Source: Beroe forskalii (lineage: Eukaryota > Ctenophora > Nuda > Beroida > Beroidae). From it: DNA of 64,000 nucleotides. The position numbers and the translations under genes were made by a program. This document shows positions 54,676-64,000 of the stretch, piece by piece; position 1 is the first letter of the stretch; every line of letters begins with the position of its first letter. The stretch is taken from NCBI GenBank assembly GCA_011033025.1, contig WFMF01000106.1, forward strand, positions 410,421-474,420, read 5' to 3'. A model generated the notes under the pieces. It saw only the letters and a list, made by a program, of their open reading frames with translations, ran no database searches and was not told where the DNA came from.

Positions 54676-55487
54676 CTAACGGGGAATTGGGGAAGTAAGT
54701 GCAGGGATAGAGAAAGAAACTAGAGAGGATTTACCTTCAGAAACTTAAAATATAATCAACTTTTAGAGATTTTACCACATTTACATTTTCGTTGGCTATC
54801 GAATTCTTGGTCTCTAAAGCGATATAAATTCTCAGTGCACATTCACTGTTACGCAAAACAAAATAAAAACAATTTTATTTGAAATATCCGAGGTACAAAG
54901 CACATTCAACATCAATATGAAATTTGAAACGATGAAACAATTCCATGTTGTCAGAAGATAATTTGAAAATAATTTGATAATTTGAAGATGGATCAACTGT
55001 AACTTGCTCTATCCGGACTCAAACGAACCTTCAAATATTTTGAACAATTTTCAACATTCACTTCGATAACATTGTAATGCAAAGTGACCCTTCAACTCTA
55101 GTTGATCCAGGCTAGTTTTTCAGACGAAGCTAATTTAAGAACAGTCTCTGATCTAAAATTATAAACTAAAATTGCTGCTGACTCACAAATAGTATAAAAA
55201 GCAATAAAAATAAGGATTGATGATCAGCTTTGGAGAAGAATGAGACACTTAGTCAAACTTAGATCATTTGTTGTTCAGTAGCTTCACTGCAAATGTGAAG
55301 ATGGTTTTACAGGAATTCCTCGGGCCTATGTTCTGGGTTGGCATCAAGCCAACTCTTTCATATCGCCTATTATCTACAGCTTCACAGCCCAGCACAAACT
55401 CCCCCTCATTCAGGAGTGAGCGGAAAGGGGGGTGAGGGGCGTGGCAGGGGTCAATTCATTCAGCTGTAGGAGGAGCAGGAGGGACTG

Positions 55488-58400
55488 TCATTGAGGAATA
55501 AGAGTGAGCGGAAAGGGGGTGAGGGGCGTGGCAGGCGTCCAGTTCTCAGTGTCGGCCACGTCCCTGATGTCCTGTTCTGTGTGACGCTGCTTCCACTTCA
55601 GGTGCCCTTCTGGTAACCTGGATACGAGGATATGTCGTAGGAAAAGTGTGGATTTAGTAACGAGTCAATTAAACATGGTAGCAACAGTGTGAATAGATTA
55701 TATGGGATCCTGAAAGTGTCTTGAGGAATGAGGAATAATTGCAAAGATTGACCAATCAGATTCAGTGTGTGTTCTGACACTCAATACAATGATAGTAAGC
55801 GATAGAGAGTGAGGTATCTAAATTGAGATGAGCCAGTTTGAACCACACGTCACCTCAAAAGGTGACTCCAACAAGTACTATTGACACCGACAAGTGACAC
55901 CAATGACAAGTGACACCACCTCCTCCTCCTCCATCATACCCAACCTGCCACTAGATCTGGAGGAGCTGGTTGCGCTGATGGTTCCAGGCGTCTTGAGACT
56001 GCTCTTTGACAAGCTCCCTTGGATTGAGTGCTCAGGACTGAAGTATCCTGGGGATGCCTCGGGGGTAGAGTAGGACTTGTCTCCGGGATTAGCCTCACCG
56101 ATACCGTTACGCGTGTCCTCGGCTGAAAGGGACTAATTAATGTTATATAAGATGAATTTTTTCAGATCCATAATATGAAATTGAAACGTTTTTTCTCCGG
56201 TTATCGGTATCAGGAATTCCCAGCGATCGGAATGTTTAATTCAACATGCCCATTCATAAATGATGTTCAGCACTCATAATTGAAACATTTTGCTGCTCAT
56301 TTGCCTGGTTAGCATGCAGACGATAAAACTTTATTTTGCTTTTTATTGATTATCCTCGTTTTCAGATTATCAATCAAAAGAAAAAGGTGTGATTGTAATG
56401 CTTGTTGCATGGATTGTGCTTTCAGAAAAACTTTAAACCATAAGTTTTTATCTTTATTTATTAAACGAAGTTAAAAATAATGCGGGATGATCTTTTGATT
56501 CGTATCCATCCACTCGATCCTCCTTTTTTAAATTTGTGATATCAAATTGTTGGAGCATTGTCTTACTAAAGCTAGGAATTTGGCTCGGGTATCTCATAAC
56601 CGCAAATGCTTGCAATGAGAATATTGACATTATGGAGAAAAATGGGATTATAACAAATGTAAATACTTGGTAATTTCTCATAAACCATACTCATTAAGAT
56701 GATTTCTTGAATCACACGATAATACCTAATTTGGTAGCAAATATGAATCGACAGCCATGCAATACAAGAATAATTTCTCAATAAGCTGTGCAATTTGTTT
56801 TTGCAACAATCATTCTATCTGAACAAAGAATTCATGCAATTTTTGAATTCAAATATTTACACATGCTAACACACATATTTTTCAGTTATTAGTACACTTA
56901 ATATGTGAACAACTAAGGTACAACACGTTTTCTCACTGAAATCAGCAAGGAAACTCTATTTTCTAAAATCAACGTCAATGTCTTCATGCATTCATTAGGA
57001 GCTTGGTGATCCAATATATTTTGAATTTTTATGCTATTTTTAAGTTATTTTCTCGCTCGACCCTCGAAGCAACATCGAACTGTCAAAGTTTTCCAAACTC
57101 AACTGCCGTTCATTGACACGGATTTGATGTAACGAAAGCTTCTGACATATCCAAGTTGGCAGCAAGTCATGCATTCATTAGGAACATAGTTATGCGATGG
57201 AGTTTTTATCATGTTTATGTTTCGTCAAATTTTAATCAAGATTATTTTCATTAACGAAATATTTGACAAGGTAACAAACTAAGCGAACATCGATAAACGC
57301 TTCTGAGATGGGAAATTTATCTACAACTTTGTCGATCTTTATAAACAATCTGACATACATCTGACATAAATCTGACATACATCTGACATACATCTGACAT
57401 CACCATCGCATGCTTCCCATGCTTCCTGACTCAGGGGTGTGCTTCTGCTTCACGTCATCGTGCGGAAACACGGAACTCTTTTTGAGGTGCTCGTACTTCT
57501 TGGTTACCTTCCTAAGAAACGCGTTACAGCTTTCCTAAAACACGCGTTACAGCTCTATGAGACGTGTTACAGCTCTAAAACACGCATTACACTGTTACAG
57601 GTCTTAGAGACGCGTTACAGCTCTTACAGAGAACTTTTGATTGGGATAGACAAAAAGCCAGTACAGTGAGATTCATCCTTAGATTAAGGAACCAAGTGAG
57701 ACAGAGTCTTTGTGGAATTTTCGATACATTCTTAACAATTTACATTTATCATCATCAGCTCAAATTTGATCACACGAACTTATAAAGTAGCGTTGTTCTC
57801 TTCGCAGACGCGTTACAGCTGACTGAAAACGAGTTGCAGCTCCTTATAAACATATTGCAAGACAGCAGTAGAAAAATGCAGTTTTAGTCGCACAAAATAT
57901 GCTAGATTTTGTCACTTCTTGAAAATTTATATCCTATCAATACTACATTCAGTAATGATGCGAATATCGTTTTTCGTAGTTTAATCGGGCAAATTTCAAA
58001 TATCGTGATCAGTCTAAAAAACACAAGTGTAGAAGTGTGAACGAACGGATGATGACTTGATCTCAAGTATATTTTAAATGATTAAAAATGTTTAAGATTG
58101 CGTATTTAATTGTGAAAACTGCATGCTGTTCTGATATTTATCTCCATTATCCTCCACAGAAAAAAAGATAAAATTTAACTGTTTAATTGGAGATTATCGG
58201 TAAAATTAAAATTGGACAAAGATATGATATATTTATTATACCACAATGCGTTGAATCCGATCAATTGACTTTTTAAACGTTCTTTAATATCTTTTTCTCT
58301 GATATAATCTGGAAAATCGTGAAAAACGAAGGAAACAACGTTTTATACAGTTAATAACACATCCGGCGCAATAGAAAAGATCTGATAACAAATATACGAT

Positions 58401-59657
58401 ATATATTGTCAATGCGACGGTGAACACAATTGCTTGTTACGGCCACACTCTCTCTTTCACTTGCACTATAGGACCCCCTGCTAGGCAGGTAGACAGGTTG
58501 ACGGCAACAAGTGAACACTTAAATCCATTATAATTACGTCACTTCCAGCTTCCTACCAATGGTTCACGACATAAACATATATACTTGTATGGAGATTGCA
58601 ATCCGCTGCTTGCAGTAAAGACGTGAACTATGAATACAACAATCAATTGTCACTTGATTACTTTCTCAGACATGCTGTTATTGAAAGAGCGACGTGTCAA
58701 AATAATAACAAATACAGTATACAGTATGCAGAGTGCAAGAACAAGGGCATTGATAACATGGGCGTTGGAGGCAACAAATGATGTGCACTATTACAAGCAC
58801 AAATTCCAATAATAATCTATAGACAAAAACGAATACTTAGAAAAAACGAATATGTAAAATGATTCAGACGAGTTGCTTGCTTCATCAGACAGTTCAAGAT
58901 ATTTTCTGATTGCACTGTTTTGCTTGTGGAGCTATAGCCTACAGAGAAGCCCCCTTGTGGGATAGTGATTAACTTAATGGATGTGGTGAAAACCAATCAC
59001 TAAGCTGTTTGGTTACATACATATGGTTAAAGCAGGTTCTAGGATTTAACATTGTGCTTGAAAGTTGAATTTGTTGAAATTTAACAAATAAACGTCAACC
59101 ATTAAACAAATAATCACAAAAGAATTAAAGAAAAGAAAACCTCAGCAAATTTCAACATTCGCCATCCCTGATTTACCCACCTTGGTTCCACCTCTGGAGT
59201 CGGCTCCCGGCTCTGAAGCGATGTTTTCTCCTGGAATCCCAGTCTCTTGTGTAGGACTTGCTCTGGAAAGTGCTTCCTCCCCGCATCTAGCATGGTTCAG
59301 TTGTCAACAGATAATCAGCATGAAAGCACAGAACGGGTCATTAAATTCTGTGTGACCAACCCGAACTATGGGGTTTTGTGTTATGGGCACAATTCTACAG
59401 GGGCTTAGTACATATTGTGGCAGTCCATATGGTGAGGTTTTAGAGTTAAGGGCATTGCTTAATGTCAGTGCTCAAGTGTTAGAGTTGCATAACAAAAAAT
59501 TTCTGAGGGGCCAAAATTCAAATGCTGTGAGGTAAAAGTTATGTGCCCAAATTATCAAGCAATACTTACAAGGTACTTCTTGTGGCTCAGAGTGCCAAGA
59601 AAGACAAGTTCTGGTACCACTTCCTTTACCACAAGGATATGCATATGGGGTATGACC
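55488..59657 (-). CDS. unrecognised gene exons upstream of the coiled-coil gene
   Basis: Exon-like blocks 59657-59570, 59286-59181 and 57511-57404 join in phase (GTRTCLSWHSEPQEVPYAG; HFPEQVLHKRLGFQEK; TKKYEHLKKSSVFPHDD). Blocks 56122-55945 (SYSTPEASPGYFSPEHS) and 55617-55488 (LPEGHLKWKQRHTEQDIRD) also join each other, but the step from 57404 to 56122 is one base out of phase. A small exon or a different splice site is therefore missing. The last block either ends at TGA 55488-55490 or splices early (GAC then GTGGCC) into exon 54675 in frame, which would make this the 5' half of the coiled-coil gene. No domain recognised. Confidence 0.4.
57340..57640. repeat. two minisatellites around an exon-like block
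   Basis: About five copies of an 11-bp ATCTGACATAC unit (57350-57400) and five copies of a 23-bp ACGCGTTACAGCTCT-type unit (57525-57640) flank the block 57404-57511. Confidence 0.8.
57641..59160. other. AT-rich unassigned sequence
   Basis: No gene or clear repeat seen, apart from one more GACGCGTTACAGCT word at 57808. Frames at 58596-58812 show no domain. Confidence 0.4.
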
Positions 59658-60070
59658 CTGAAGAATAAAATTTTCGTTGTGAATCACAAAATGCAAGTAG
59701 TAAGGTAGGTACCAATAGAGCTGATTCATTTGGAACTCACTGCAGGTACAGAAAATCAATTTGAAAATTTTTGGTACAGGTCAATAACATCTTATTAGGT
59801 CACAAATTTGATTCAAGTACTGATAAAGTAGTAGGTAAAGTAGTAACACATGGCCAGCTGCTTGGTTTGTTGGTCTGGTTGGTCTACTTTCTTGCTGTAT
59901 GCACCTAAATACCTAACCTACTTTCCATTTCAAATTAATGCCATAAGTCATGACTTGATGCTTTAAGATAAGAAAGTTATCATAAGTTGGTACCTACCTA
60001 CATACAAGCTTATACCAGTATAAATTCAATACAGTAAACCAACTCCTCATGGGAGTTCCGACTTATGTTT

Positions 60071-60770
60071 TTACACTAAAAAAGGCATACAAATGCATGT
60101 TGTGGAATGAGATAAATATCCAAAATCCATTCCAATCCCTTGATAATAAACCTCTGCTCTAGACTGATCATATCGACGTCTGAACAAATGGTCTTCTATT
60201 CCAAATATCTTAGTATCTGACCCCTGGTTCTTGCTCATAACATCAGGAGTAGCCATTTTTGAACTTCTCTGCGAAATTATGTATTGGGTTAACCTTGAGA
60301 TAATTTTTAAATTGCCAGCTTCTATTCTCTTGTCTTTCATAATATCATAGTTAATGTAAAATCAATAAAAATTGTCAAAGGCATTTTCCTAAATCCAAAG
60401 GGTCAATATTCGATATCACATAAAATTAATATAAAGGTATTCAACCATCATAATTCTTAGCAATATAGGTACCTAGGTACCTTATTCATTGCCATAAGCT
60501 TCTGTTAATGCAAAAAATTAAAAAGCAGATCTTTTAAATAGTGTCCGCAATGCATAGGTGTGTGCAAATCACTTGATTACCAGAGAGCTTGAAAAAGACC
60601 CACAGATTTTCTGTTCACACATCAAATTTCTAACAATATTCCATTGAAAGCACACAATTTTTTGCATATCTTCATTGAGCCTTCTGTCAATAGAAATAGA
60701 TTTCTGGGAGAAATTATTGTTTTTAATTTGAATATACCTATGTTTTTTCAAAATATATGATATAAATTAT
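60071..60770 (-). other. two possible further upstream exons
   Basis: On the minus strand a block from about 60712 (SISIDRRLNEDMQKIVCFQ) can splice at GTAATC in phase to a block from 60268 (MATPDVMSKNQGSDTKIFG; HLFRRRYDQSRAEVYYQG). No in-phase join to the exon at 59657 was found. They look coding by composition only. Confidence 0.3.
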
Positions 60771-61070
60771 CCTCTCTCACATATTTAAGAATAACATCGG
60801 TTTGAAATGAAATAGTACTGTTGACATGGTATATGTTGTATAAGAAAGTCCAAATAGCTTTCCAGCTATTGCTTGTTCCATTATTTCTTGTTCTTGATTT
60901 CTGAGTTATGAGTACCGAGTTCTGTTGTGCTATGGATGATCATGCAGGAAATGTTGTGGAAATGTTGGATATGTGGCTACAGAAAAAAATGAAAGTGTTT
61001 GACTGTTTGGAAGCACAAGTTAAAAAGAATGACTCTTTACAACTTTAAAGCTTTTGAGAAGGATAAATGC

Positions 61071-61303
61071 ATTCAACCACACAACACGGTCGCAAGTCTG
61101 TGTGCCACAGTGTTAGCTTTCAGTATACCATATCATTTTTGGTTTATCATGCTTTATTTGGATCTGCCTAGCCCTCATATGAAGGCATTTCTTTCATGGA
61201 TCCCGTCAAATACTATGGTACCATAGTATTTGACGTTGGAGTTGATGGATCGAGTTCTGTGGCTTGACTACAAAGATGACTGTATTTGTTCTACAAAGAA
61301 GAT
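61071..61303 (+). repeat. dispersed 220-bp repeat, copy 3, with inner palindrome
   Basis: Same landmarks as 47053-47262. At 61205-61234 there is a perfect 30-bp palindrome centred on GGTACC, made by an inverted doubling of GTCAAATACTATGG that is single in the other copies. Confidence 0.9.
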
Positions 61304-61575
61304 GTTTTAACCTTGCAAGCAAGGATGAAGTCGCCCAGAATGGAGCCCCATTGTTTCTCTGGTTCATTCTTGTCTCTTCGGAGTCACAGCCTGATTTATG
61401 TTTACAAGTAAACACAGTTGACTTGATCTTTTGATCTTGTCAGGCCCAGATGGAACTTTATCTTCCCTACACTGGATAAAGACATTGATGAACTTAATTT
61501 CCTTGATGAACTTAGAGCTTCTGAAACTAACACAATAAATCTTGTGGTTGGGGGAGCATTGGGCGCCCATCAAAT

Positions 61576-61788
61576 GCATTCAACCCCACAACACAGTCGC
61601 AAGTCCATGTGCCACAGTGTAAGATTTCAGTACACCATATCATTTTTGGTGTCTCATGCTTTATTTGGATCTGCCTAGCTCTCATATGAAGGCAACTCTT
61701 TCATGAATCCCGTCAAATACTATGGTTGGAGTTGTTGGAGAGTTCTGTGACTTGACATAAAGATGACTGTATTTGTTCTACAAAGAAA
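61576..61788 (+). repeat. dispersed 220-bp repeat, copy 4
   Basis: Same landmarks as copies 1-3, without the palindrome. Confidence 0.9.
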
Positions 61789-62007
61789 AGGAGAGGATCA
61801 ACTTGCATCAATGATGTGTAAAGCATTTTTTCCCTCCCCATTGGCATTTTTGTGTATACAAAAAGGCAAATGAGAGGGTTGGCAGAGATCGTGGTTTGGG
61901 AAGGTGAGAAATAGGATACGTGTATATCAGGTCGAGGTTTGCAATACAACTACTGTAATTTCTGGAAAGTGCCCGGATTGCTCCTTTATAATATCAGTCG
62001 CGAAAAT

Positions 62008-62044
62008 GTCCCTCCGTCCGTCCCTCCGTCCGTCCGTCCGTCCC
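62008..62044. repeat. TCCG microsatellite
   Basis: An imperfect CCGT/CCCT tetranucleotide run of about nine units. Confidence 0.9.
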
Positions 62045-62391
62045 CTTTTCGCACAAATCTTCAAAATCACGAATTTCCTAATTCATGAAGCTTTCGGTAG
62101 TCAAAAATTTTAATCTCATACGTTGACCAGGCCCATCCGTGCCACATTCTCAGCCACTAAAGTTTTCATATCGACCAAATCTTATGTCCTGGAAATTGAT
62201 TTTCATTTCGACTATTTCAAACACGAAAAACACGATTTTTTTCGCCAAAAAAGATATTGACTGAGTAAATGTGAAGAAGGTTTGCCAAATTTGACTATTC
62301 TTTGAGTAATGATGTGTAAAATTGAATCAATATCACAATAAAAACTGAAATTTTACACGTATTGTTACACATAATTAACATGTCATTTCAC

Positions 62392-62464
62392 GACTTCGTA
62401 GCGTAATTGGTTAGCGCGTCAGGCTGTCACGCTAGAGGTTACGGGTTCAAGTCCCACTATAGTC
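62392..62464 (+). tRNA. tRNA-Asp(GTC)-like sequence, probably a pseudogene or SINE head
   Basis: The 73-base length fits a tRNA. An A-box-like TAGCGTAATTGGTTAGCGCG, the anticodon loop CTGTCAC (GTC, Asp) and the B box GGTTCAAGTCC are in the right order. However, the anticodon stem, the inner acceptor pairs and the T stem contain mismatches, so it probably does not fold as a working tRNA. Confidence 0.5.
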
Positions 62465-62713
62465 AAATCATAAATTTTTATTTTCTTAGCTTATCTTCAG
62501 TTTTCTGATAGCAAAAAATGATCCTGTACAGCCCAATCAGTTCATCAGAAAGGTTTTAAATCAGGTCACAGAAAATTTTCAGTAATAAGTTTAATTCAGC
62601 AGTTAGATTTCGAAATACACGATGGCACGATACTCAAATAAGCATGTTGCCCAGGTCTTTAAGACTAGAATTTCCAAAATGTTGAGTTACAAGACATCAA
62701 GCATCGCGGGGGA

Positions 62714-62782
62714 GGGAAATTAAGCGCCTGCATACGGTCCACGGGAACAACAATAATTGTGTCGGTGCAGGCGCAATTCTTG
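62714..62782 (+). repeat. dispersed short foldback repeat (copy 2)
   Basis: Inverted counterpart of 38076-38141, with arms GCGCCTGC and GCAGGCGC. Confidence 0.7.
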
Positions 62783-63142
62783 TTCCAGCTTGTGAAGCAG
62801 GTGAAGCTTGATGACTCACTGAAGACTTCTTCGGTCAGCCAGGCTAGTCATGATGGGATGAAATTGTTTTGCAACAAAAGCTGATTGGGTCTCTGCGGAA
62901 TGTTGTGCTGCTCCAGAAACAGTTGTTGGAGTTTAATGATGAACGGTCGTATGCAGTCATGTCATGAAGGAGATATAAAGAAGAGCTCTTTGAAAAGGTG
63001 GGGGCAGTCATGGAGGACATTAGAGAGAAGCCAAAGAATATGTAGGTCTGCAGAGTTGGAATAGTTACTGACAAAAAACCAAGACCAGTAAAGGTAACAT
63101 TGTTACAATGTTACCTTTAATGTTCCTAAGCCCGCATAGGTG

Positions 63143-63238
63143 TAGCCAGACGTTGCCTGCCCCATATTTTTTTCCCGACTCTGCGAGTCGGGGCGCGCGC
63201 GCTTCGCGCGCGCGAGGGGCCCAGGCAACGCCTGGCAA
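63143..63238. mobile_element. 96-bp hAT-like MITE with empty site in the window
   Basis: Ends TAGCCAGACGTTGCCTG and CAGGCAACGCCTGGCAA, flanked by CATAGGTG on both sides (63135-63142 and 63239-63246). The related repeat at 48692-48717 has a single CATAGGTG and no insert, which gives the empty site. The core is a long GC hairpin with two arms of GCGCGCGC around CTTC. Confidence 0.88.
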
Positions 63239-63719
63239 CATAGGTGTGTGTACGCGCGCGGCGCTTCCCTACGGGAAGCGCGCCGCGCAAAGCAGACAAG
63301 GATATACGTGTTTAGCAACCTTTAATGGCCAATAGTTTTTTGTAACAATGAGTAACTCACTTGCTGACTCTCAGATTCTATCTAAGGGATGTAATTAGCT
63401 CAGACAAAGTGATAGGTTTAATTCAACTTATTATTGTCTCCTGTCATTGTCTGACGTTGACAGACCCTCTCTGCTCTCGAGAATCAGCGCCGCGCGCGCG
63501 GCTGGCGTCGCGTGCGCGTCACACATCGTCAATCGTACGACAACGGTATACGTGTTTAGCAATGCTTATCACACCCCGCTCTTCGTGCGCGCGCATAACA
63601 TGGCCCCTGCGCGCGCCCCGACTCGCAAAGTAGGGGGAATATAGGGCAGACAACGTTACCACATGTTACGTGTCCTTCCTCTGAAGAGGCGCGCTTGCGC
63701 GCGCAAAATAAGGCTCCGT

Positions 63720-64000
63720 AACATGGAGTAAAGTACGGTGGCCGAGCAGGCTCACTTTTTTTTGCATAAAAAATTTTTCATAAAATTTTTTTTTATAAAA
63801 AATTTTACTTGAAAAATTTTTTATATAAAATTTGTGATCCTTTTTGTCCAACCCCGTGGCCGAGGAGGATCACTTTTTTACTATAAAAATTTTCAAGAAA
63901 AAAAAACATGAAAAATTTTTTAGGCTCACTTTTTATAAAAAAAGTGAGCCTCTTCGTCCATGCCCGTGTCGAGGAGGCTCACCCAGGGCATCACTTTTTT
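63720..64000. repeat. tandem GTGGCCGAGGAGG unit with AT hairpins
   Basis: GTGGCCGAGGAGGATCACTT-like blocks at about 63738, 63852 and 63964 are separated by runs of AAAAATTTTT. A hairpin AGGCTCACTTTTT with its complement lies at 63922-63953. The array continues past the window end. Confidence 0.7.

Overview
This is eukaryotic, metazoan DNA. It has spliced genes with GT-AG introns, an ETS transcription factor, a PXK (PX domain plus pseudokinase) gene and a CFAP97D-type ciliary gene. Between the genes lie satellites, foldback elements and hAT-like MITEs. The host is probably an invertebrate. A sponge or another early-branching animal would fit the gene set and the diverged ETS domain, but the window does not prove it. 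I see no viral genes, rRNA or CRISPR.

Layout. (1) 28-4691, minus: the 3' part of a CFAP97D1-like gene. Its last exon encodes a tail of about 42 copies of a 15-residue Thr/Pro/Ala/Lys repeat, and three small foldback MITEs sit in its introns. (2) 4782-17262: a 12.5-kb nested foldback structure. The outer arms are a 172-bp satellite (A), a GGGCYAAG/CATRGCCC hairpin layer (D) and a 20-bp array (B). A second foldback element (C, 9077-12569) sits inside one B unit. (3) 18381-21105, minus: three exons of a small, very basic protein. (4) 23873-47388, minus: a complete 13-exon PXK gene of 479 codons. (5) 33182-36345, plus: a five-exon ETS gene of 598 codons, nested inside the 14.3-kb fifth intron of PXK; the same intron holds a second, 3.3-kb palindrome of satellite A (40160-43465). 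(6) 50673-59657, minus: exons of one or two unrecognised genes, the 3' part coiled-coil. (7) 60-64 kb: repeats, a tRNA-Asp-like sequence and MITEs.

Most exon joins were checked by reading phase. All 13 PXK exons and all five ETS exons join in frame, and the PXK pieces line up in order with the vertebrate PXK protein as I remember it. Copy numbers, periods and boundaries of the repeats are hand estimates. The genes do not form an obvious pathway. The most unusual content is the set of foldback elements built from tandem repeats, nested in each other and in host introns.
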